Part shown: piece by piece, positions 57,703 to 64,000 of the stretch | How the letters are laid out: every line of letters begins with the position of its first letter | Position numbering within the stretch: the first letter of the stretch is position 1 | NCBI RefSeq assembly: GCF_000091045.1 | Contig: NC_006694.1 | Span: 1,091,001-1,155,000, forward strand | Source: Cryptococcus deneoformans JEC21 | Lineage: Eukaryota > Basidiomycota > Tremellomycetes > Tremellales > Cryptococcaceae | Direction of reading: 5' to 3' | Length of the DNA: 64,000 nt | Position numbers and translations under genes: made by a program | Notes under the pieces: model-generated | What the model saw: the letters and a program-made list of their open reading frames with translations, nothing else | Database searches by the model: none | Told to the model about the DNA's origin: nothing

Positions 57703-58177
57703 GGTCAGTCAGTATGCGCGGATCTGGGAGAATTGAGGGACGGAAGGATTTTACTGTGAGGCAGCTGTGATAGCGTGTAAAGGCCAGGACGTCGTGTATA
57801 TAAGTGTTTCATTATGTATGACCAATGCAGTAATAAACTTATTGGAAGAGGGGATGGGATAGAATATTGGAAGATCACTTGTGACGCCATAGCCTTTGAA
57901 TAATGAACGGATATAATTTTTAATTGCCCCATGCTCCGGGATGCTAGGTGGTGCAACCTTGGGAAAGTATTTCACATTATTTTTTCAGCCACGTTGGCAG
58001 GCTGAGTGTCTGCTTCCGCAAACTATGACTTGCACGAAGCCGTGATGTATTTCGAGAGGCAATGGTTTATCAAGACAGATCCGCTGTCTCGACTTTATCT
58101 TGAACGCGTGACAGATGTAATTGCATGTTGTCATCCAGTAAAGGTACAGTTATGCAAACAAGGAAATCCCATGCTGC
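57703..58177. other. Convergent 3' intergenic region
   Basis: About 475 bases between convergent stops. No supported feature. Confidence 0.45.
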
Positions 58178-60342
58178 TCATCTCACGAGATAAAGCTCAT
58201 CAAAGGGAATGATCTCACCGTCTGGCGCTTTCGTGTCCAAATCCAGAAATTCACGAACCCGAAACATCTCTCCCCTAATTATCTCCCTCCTCGCCTCATC
58301 ATCATCACTATCATCATCGGCGGTATGCATGATCTCTGCGCAATCGAAATCGATCAGACTCCACGTTCCATCAGGACGACGGAGCCAGTGACGAGGATCC
58401 ACATCGCCGTGGATGACGTGATGCGCGTGGGGTTGTTGTATAGGTCGAGTATCGCTGATCTAGAGCCCAATGTGGATGGATTGGATAGGTAGTACAGACG
58501 TTAGCGGCTTGAGAAAGAAGAATATGTTTACTTTTTGCGAGTTTAACTCACTTATCACTGTCGACATGATTTGACATATCTTTACGGTCCAACTCGTCAT
58601 ATGCAGTCTTTCCGACATCCTCCAATAACATCATCCATATTTCCCTCTCCACATCCCAAGGACACTGGAGTTTCAGCGTATTTCCCCATAGTCCAAAGCA
58701 GATGGGCACTACGGTGCCTTGCAAGTCTTTCAGAGCTGTGTTGTAAAGATGAGCCTCCTTGAAGACAGCTTCACGGGCAAGGGATTCGGTGAATCGGCGG
58801 TTCCTGATAGGGAAGAGTGAAGGGGATGTCAGTTTTGCGATTATGCTGCGCGATGTGATAGCAGTCGAAAAAGATGTGGGGAATTCGATTGGTGGCACGG
58901 AAAGCATCCCACACGCGACCATAGCCGATGGACTTGTCCAGAGTAATTTTCCCATGCGTGGTAGGAGATCGGATCCCAGAAAACCTAAGAGTATCCTGGA
59001 GAAAGCGGCTGTCAAAAGTTTTGACAGACGTTGGGGGCAGGGGCCCATAAAGTGAACCTTGTTGGAGTGGTCGCAGGGGAGAGTGAGGACTGATGTATGC
59101 GGATTGCAATTGGACTTCAAGGGCAAAGGATATGTCGAGTGTGAATCGGTCAGCCTATTCATCGAGGTCAGCAGATTTTTTCCTTTTTTTGAAGTGTCGA
59201 GGAATGTCGGATACAGGGCACCTACTGTGAAAGATGGAAGTTCTGGGGCTATTTGCCGAGCCTTTAATCTCTTTGAAAACCGTCTGCATTTAGTTATACC
59301 ATTGAACTCCTTATTCTCAGCTGGGAAAGCGGGTGACAGGGGACGGGAGGGAGCAGTGAGCAAAGCAGGGTCTGACGGCTGATCGTAAGAAAAGGCCACC
59401 CAGAAACCGACAGGAGTCTCAATAAGGTGTCGAGGTGCATGAATAGGCTAAAGATCATCCGGTGGTGCCCCAAGATTGACCAGGCCACGGTTACCCAAAA
59501 GAGGTGATAATACGAAATTGAACACTCGAGGATTTGGAGAATCATCAAGAATCATATCGACTGACCGTCGGCAGACAAAATAGTAACTGCCATCTGTAAT
59601 CAAGGAAGCCCACGCTCCACGGCTGTGCATGACATCAACGATCTGTAGAGAAGTGAGTGGTTGAGTAATGTGTAGCTCTGGTGGTACTTACCTCAGTCCA
59701 CAGGGTTCGCAACCTCTCCATTTCGATATCGTTCAGATCTGGGAATTCGCCACCATCCACCAAGGTCACGCCAGTTTCTTTCACTGAGATGTTAAAGCCG
59801 TCTTGTTTTGCCTTCCTGATTAAAGCTTTTGCCATAGCCATCAACTCAGAGCTCATAACTTTGAGCATCTTCATAGATTGAGGGATATGTTGCTCGATCG
59901 TGTTTACAATTCCTTCACATAGAATTGCGTCGGGATGGGCATGCGAATGCAGTTCCAGAAATGCCCACTGTATAAACTCGTACCCGGTATCGTCTACCAA
60001 CTGTCGTCGGAGGATTCCATTGACCCAGTCGAGAGGGTAAAGATCGATGAATAGTTTCACGTCGTCTTCCGAGCGTATTCTGGGTGGGTCAGGAGCGGCC
60101 CTGGAGATTGCGAACTGGGGCGGTTCATAAAAGGATATGTTGGAGAGATGATGTGACAGTTTCGCTAAATAATTCGCATCATAGGAGAATGAAATTCTCT
60201 GTGCACGCCAAGCCTGGATATGGGCCGGCGAGACACTGGTTTGAGAGGAAGAGGGAAGGGAGGAGCTTTTCGCTGAGGATCGGGCAGCAACAAGGGGCCG
60301 GCGATCAAGTATGCCAGGGATTCTGGAGGGTAGGGGGAGCAA
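58178..60342 (-). CDS. Fungal protein-kinase-like protein (divergent, FunK1-like) with unrecognised N-terminal half
   Basis: Probable member of a basidiomycete family of atypical kinase-like proteins. The C-terminal half has a glycine loop and Lys (SIGYGRVIIAKLT, made by splicing out a 70-base intron around 58850-58918), EREIWMMLLEDVG, a catalytic-loop-like HGDVDPRHW and a metal-loop-like LIDFDCAEI (DFD in place of DFG). The N-terminal half (LPLPSRIPGILDRRP..., RIRSEDDVKLFIDLYPLDWV) is unknown. Exons were joined at several GT-AG sites; one intron, 59448-59513, removes an in-frame TAG. No in-frame ATG precedes 60342, so the true first exon lies upstream and is unresolved. Activity as a kinase is uncertain because the catalytic motifs are altered. 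Confidence 0.65.
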
Positions 60343-61200
60343 TCTGGAGAGTAAGACATTGACATTATGACGGAATAATGAGAGGATTCAAGATGTGTTT
60401 GTATCAACTTTCAATTCTATCAAGCGACTCTCCTTACAAACTCTCCCTCTCGCGTCCCGATCATTCTGGTCGTTTTAGACATGCGGATAAAGAAATGCCG
60501 CAGCACGATGTACTCGTAATAGAAATAAGCGCGCTGAGGCTCGGATTCAGACGCGGTTGGGTAGTTAGTATAATGTTCTTCCAATCCGGAGGCGAGGGAA
60601 TACGTGGCGGTGGAAGAACGGGCGAAGGGCGATCCGCAAGGTCGAGCGAAGCAAAACGATGAGACAGGTGCATACTCAGGTAATCTTTCATCATAAGAAA
60701 ATTGCACACTCTGCACTTTGTCATAGCGGCAGCTTTCTGGGTCATTGTGCTGAGATACCGGTGGGTCATGTCAAACGCGATCAAGAAGGAGGCTGGGAAC
60801 TTTGTGATCCGTCAAAATATCCGGAGTATATGGATGGGGGACATGCTGGGGAGTAGAGCGTTGAAAGACTGGTCGTCGACATGTTATCGCCAGGATTAGA
60901 CATAATAATGACGGGGAATAGTATCAAAGACTGGTTTAAGATCAACCAACGAACGCAACAACCTAGGATGCAGCAGTTGTGAAGACCTCGAGAGAATTAC
61001 GTAGAATCACTACGAGCGAATACTGTATACCTGTACTTGTACAACCACATATTTTCACCTAGTCCGCCTTCCTCTTCCTGGTTATCTTACGAGATGGGAC
61101 GGAAGGACACTGTTTGGAGGGGGATGAATTTTTAGTGGAGGATCGGGCAAGCACGAGGCTTTGGCGATCGAAGTGTCAGGGATTCTGGAGGATATGGGGC
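60276..61200. repeat. Diverged direct duplication flanking the kinase-like gene start
   Basis: About 63 bases at 60276-60340 recur at 61138-61200 with substitutions. Shared blocks are GAGGATCGGGCA, GGCGATC and CAGGGATTCTGGAGG. The first copy encodes the start of the kinase-like protein (RIPGILDRR); the second is in no complete gene. Confidence 0.65.
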
Positions 61201-61330
61201 CAAGCCGCGAGGTAATAAAGGGCTGACATGTGTTCTCCGATGATGGAATAGTGAGTAAGCTTTCATGATGAAGTTTATAGTTGGATGGAAAACCTGCGCC
61301 AATTTGATTCCCCGGTGGACAAGTACATAA
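60384..61330 (-). pseudogene. Probable remnant of a kinase-like paralogue or missing 5' exons
   Basis: Minus-strand open pieces between the kinase-like gene and the PPR-like gene include VQFSYDERLPEYAP (similar in style to ISFSYDANYL of the gene below) and a CRVCNF...HLSHRF C2HH-like segment. With the duplication at 61138-61200 this suggests a decayed copy, or upstream exons that I cannot join. Confidence 0.35.
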
Positions 61331-63969
61331 TTACTCTTCTTCCCCCATCGACAGCTCGTCCCCGCCCCCATACTCTGCTTCCACTTCATCAATAACCTCT
61401 TCCTTACCTAGCATCATGTCCCAGTCCACCATATCATCATCTTCTTCCATCATGTGCGTCACCAAATTCTGTCTCCAGCTTTTTCCCTCCACCAACCCAT
61501 TCCGTTTCTTTTCCAGGTGTTGTTCAATCCCCAACTCTTTCACCAGTCCTTCCGCCTCAGCTCGCATCCAGAACGCTTCATCTACTCTCACTTTCGTGTT
61601 CCCATGCTCCCACGCTGATCGCACAAGATTGACAGCAAAATTATGGTTGATCCTGACGATCGTCCTCAACATTCTATCCCACCAAATCCCTTCCAATTCT
61701 CTTATTTTTACAAGCTCACACCACCTCGCCCATCCTTCGCCGAACCCCAACCCATCAGGTCTCGTCACCAACGCATGCACCACCTCAAACCACACAATGG
61801 TTGACAGCTTTCCTTTCCCACCACGCGGGAAGAGTGACATTGCCGTTTCGATGATCTCATATCGCTCTTCATTATTGAGTGATGTCGTCTTTGCAGCAGG
61901 ACGGAGGAATGCGAGCCAAAGATCGTATTCCCTCTCCCTCTTCCGGCCGTAGAGATCTTCATCTCGAGCCTTGGAGAGAATGTACAATCCAGCTTCTAGC
62001 TCCACTTTGGTCGCAGGCCGACAGTGAGACCATTTCGTCAAGAGTCCAGTCAGGATTCGGGTCCATTTATTTATCCCCGGAATAGGATGGGTAGGCGTAA
62101 GGCTATGCGAGAGAATAGTGTCGACTGCCGGTTGGATGGGGAGACCGGCATTGAGTTGTATAGAGAGCAGAGGGCCGAGAGTAGAGGTTTCGATGGGTGT
62201 ACCCGTTTGAGCAACCAGTTTGAGAATGCGAGCGCAGAATGTGAATGACTTGTTTGCCGTGTAATTACGAGTGGCTAAAAGGCGGATGAATGCGGATACG
62301 GCAGGGGTGAAATCATGCTGTTCCGCAGAAGGGTTGTGAGGAAACATTTTAAACACGTCGAGCGTTTGCTTGATGTCGTTTCGAGCCATGAAACTTTCGA
62401 CAAACGCTGCACGCGTTTGCCTGCCTATTTTCGATAGATGTCCAGCCTTTGCCATATCGTACAGCTTGTCCACTTCGCCTTTCAGCTGCGCCTCTTTCCT
62501 GCCCAGAATATCCAACGTCCTTACCCTCCGACTGAACGCTAGATCCTCCATGTGCCACCCGTTCTGCGCGAGTCGTCGCCAGTATTCATCCGCCCAATAT
62601 CGGGCGTTTTGGCGAGTTTGGAGAGGGAGGTGAAGACGAGTGGAGATGATGGCCATATGGACCATGGCGAGGGAGAGGATCGTTGAATCGGGACGGAGAT
62701 TGCGTAACGGCAGGTCGGTGTCGATCATCGAGACGATACGATCTACGTCGTTGCGATGTTCGAATGCTCGAAGGAACTGGTCTGCAATGTGTTGTTTTAT
62801 CAGCTCATGTTCAGAGGTTAAGCGAGCAGAACACACTTACGCCAGACAATGGCAGGAAGAGGAATATGTTTTGACGATTGAAAGTGCGCTGAATGATCTC
62901 CTAGATTCCTGACCTTTACAAAAGCATCTGGACCGACTGTCGCTTCCAACACTTGTTGATAAAGTTTGTTTAATGCTCCAAATGTCTTGGCTCGACCATG
63001 AATGGTTATACGATGTACAAAGGCATTGGGGTGGTAACATTGTAATGCGAGAATGAGTTTATCGACATTCTGCCGAAATTGAGAGTATAGGTCGTGTTGT
63101 TTGTTACTAACATTGGCGCGGGAGAGGGAGCGATGGATAGGAGCAAAATTGAACTTGGAATTGGGACGAAGGTCGGCTGTGGCGTCGAGCATACCGAAAA
63201 GAGCAGCTTCATCGCACTGATCAAGCAAGGTAAGAGCCGCAATGTTGACCATCATAAGTGACCTCAGACCTTCCCCTTCCAATCTCGCAGCAAGACGTTT
63301 CTCTCTATCCCACGAAAGCAAATCATTCGCATCTTTTCCTTGCAATTCTCTCATCTTGACTTTGCATGTGTTGAACGCATTCACAACGTCACCTGGTCGA
63401 CCGATTTCGAGCAGGCGGAGGAGGATGAAGAAGAAACCGGAGATATGGTCCCGAGCGGCTGACTCGATTGACATGTTAAGAAGAAGACCATACTTCTCTG
63501 GAGAGATGGCTGCTAGCTTATTCAAATTGGGAGATCCGCGACGATGGAGGATGTCGGCAATGAATTCGGAGATGTATTTGAACGTTATTGAGTCAAATCG
63601 GGATATTGCGCCGAGATCGACAAGATGTGACCATATAAATATGACACGGTCGAGATTATATTCCTTCATGGCGATTGATAGCTCTTCGAGTTGAGCTGTG
63701 ATGGGGTAATCAGGGGGTGGGCGGAGGAGGATGACATCGTTCTCGATAACATCCATTCTTCGTAGAGTGATAGGTTTTTTTGAAGGAGGGTGTTGGGATT
63801 TGGGGGTGGGTTTGAAGCTGGAAGGTTTGCGCCTTGACTTTTGTGAAGTAGTAGAAGAAGAAGAACGGGAAGAGCTAGCTGGCATAGGGCTGCGAGAGGA
63901 AAAGAGGGCTATACGATGGAGCCATGATGTTGGCCCTGGACCTGCGACAGCCATAGCTACCGGTCGCAT
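61331..63969 (-). CDS. Large mitochondrial PPR-like helical-repeat protein
   Basis: Probable mitochondrial RNA-expression factor. Two exons (62841-63969 and 61331-62781) give 2580 bases, 859 aa. The N-terminus is Arg/Ser-rich and lacks acidic residues for about 60 residues (MRPVAMAVAGPGPTSWLHR, SSRSSSSTTSQKSRRKPS), as in a matrix-targeting presequence. The rest is alpha-helical throughout with repeated helix-turn-helix blocks such as EYNLDRVIFIWSHLVDLGAI, RNDVDRIVSMIDTD and RNDIKQTLDVFKMFP, in the manner of fungal PPR proteins. No nuclease or other catalytic domain is seen. The tail is acidic (DDDMVDWDMMLGKEE). The start ATG is close to the window's right edge and opens directly into the presequence. 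Confidence 0.75.
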
Positions 63970-64000
63970 CGCTAATCGTAGTGGACTACATGGTTAATTA

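Noticed and set aside
58021..58212. 68-codon plus-strand frame
   Set aside because: No start context or domain; lies in the convergent 3' region.
59448..59450. Stop-codon pseudogene call for the kinase-like gene
   Set aside because: A standard-size intron removes the TAG in frame, so decay is not required.

Overview
This is a eukaryotic, fungal window. Nearly every gene is interrupted by introns of about 45-80 bases with CTRAY-type branch points. The gene content points to a basidiomycetous yeast of the Cryptococcus neoformans/gattii kind: a CaM kinase, Fcy2-type purine-cytosine permeases, a Rom2-type Rho GEF with DEP, DH, PH and CNH domains, and Fcp1 and Ctk1 homologues. No prokaryotic, viral or transposon genes were seen. 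Species assignment is an inference from gene families and intron style; no search was run. Many gene models were built by hand by joining exons at splice signals, and for 15 of them the summed exon lengths divide by three.

Layout, left half (1-24.3 kb): the 3' part of a Zn2Cys6-PAS transcription factor (+, cut by the left edge), a calmodulin-dependent kinase Cmk1 (-), a SAP-domain mRNA-export-type protein (-), a peroxisomal-type acyl-CoA thioesterase (-), the mitochondrial protease Oma1 (+), a purine-cytosine permease (-) divergent from a Syg1/Xpr1 SPX-EXS phosphate exporter (+), DNA ligase I (-) divergent from a nuclear-basket-like nucleoporin (+), and an acidic single-pass membrane protein (-).

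Middle (24.3-44 kb): a gene-poor stretch, then a CMP/dCMP-deaminase-fold protein with a hydrophobic N-terminus (-) divergent from a second purine-cytosine permease (+), a TXNDC9/Plp1-like phosducin-family protein (+), the spliceosomal RING/CCCH protein Cwc24 (-), a second charged single-pass membrane protein (-), two unrecognised short genes (+), a possible gene relic (-), a D-arabinose-dehydrogenase-like aldo-keto reductase (+), a Gon7-like KEOPS subunit (+) and the RNA polymerase II CTD phosphatase Fcp1 (+).

Right part (44-64 kb): Rom2-like Rho GEF (-), CTD kinase Ctk1/CDK12 (+), an intron-containing tRNA-Gly(TCC), a DCAF6/8-like WD40 protein (+), a divergent fungal protein-kinase-like gene with duplicated debris upstream (-), and a large mitochondrial PPR-like protein (-).

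Functional links: two nucleobase permeases and a deaminase-fold protein lie within 20 kb. Both permease promoters carry GATA sites and a CGG-N6-CCG dyad resembling the purine-utilisation regulator site, which suggests a nitrogen-source nucleobase module. Ctk1 and Fcp1, which act oppositely on the Pol II CTD, are near neighbours. DNA ligase I has two MluI cell-cycle-box-like elements upstream.
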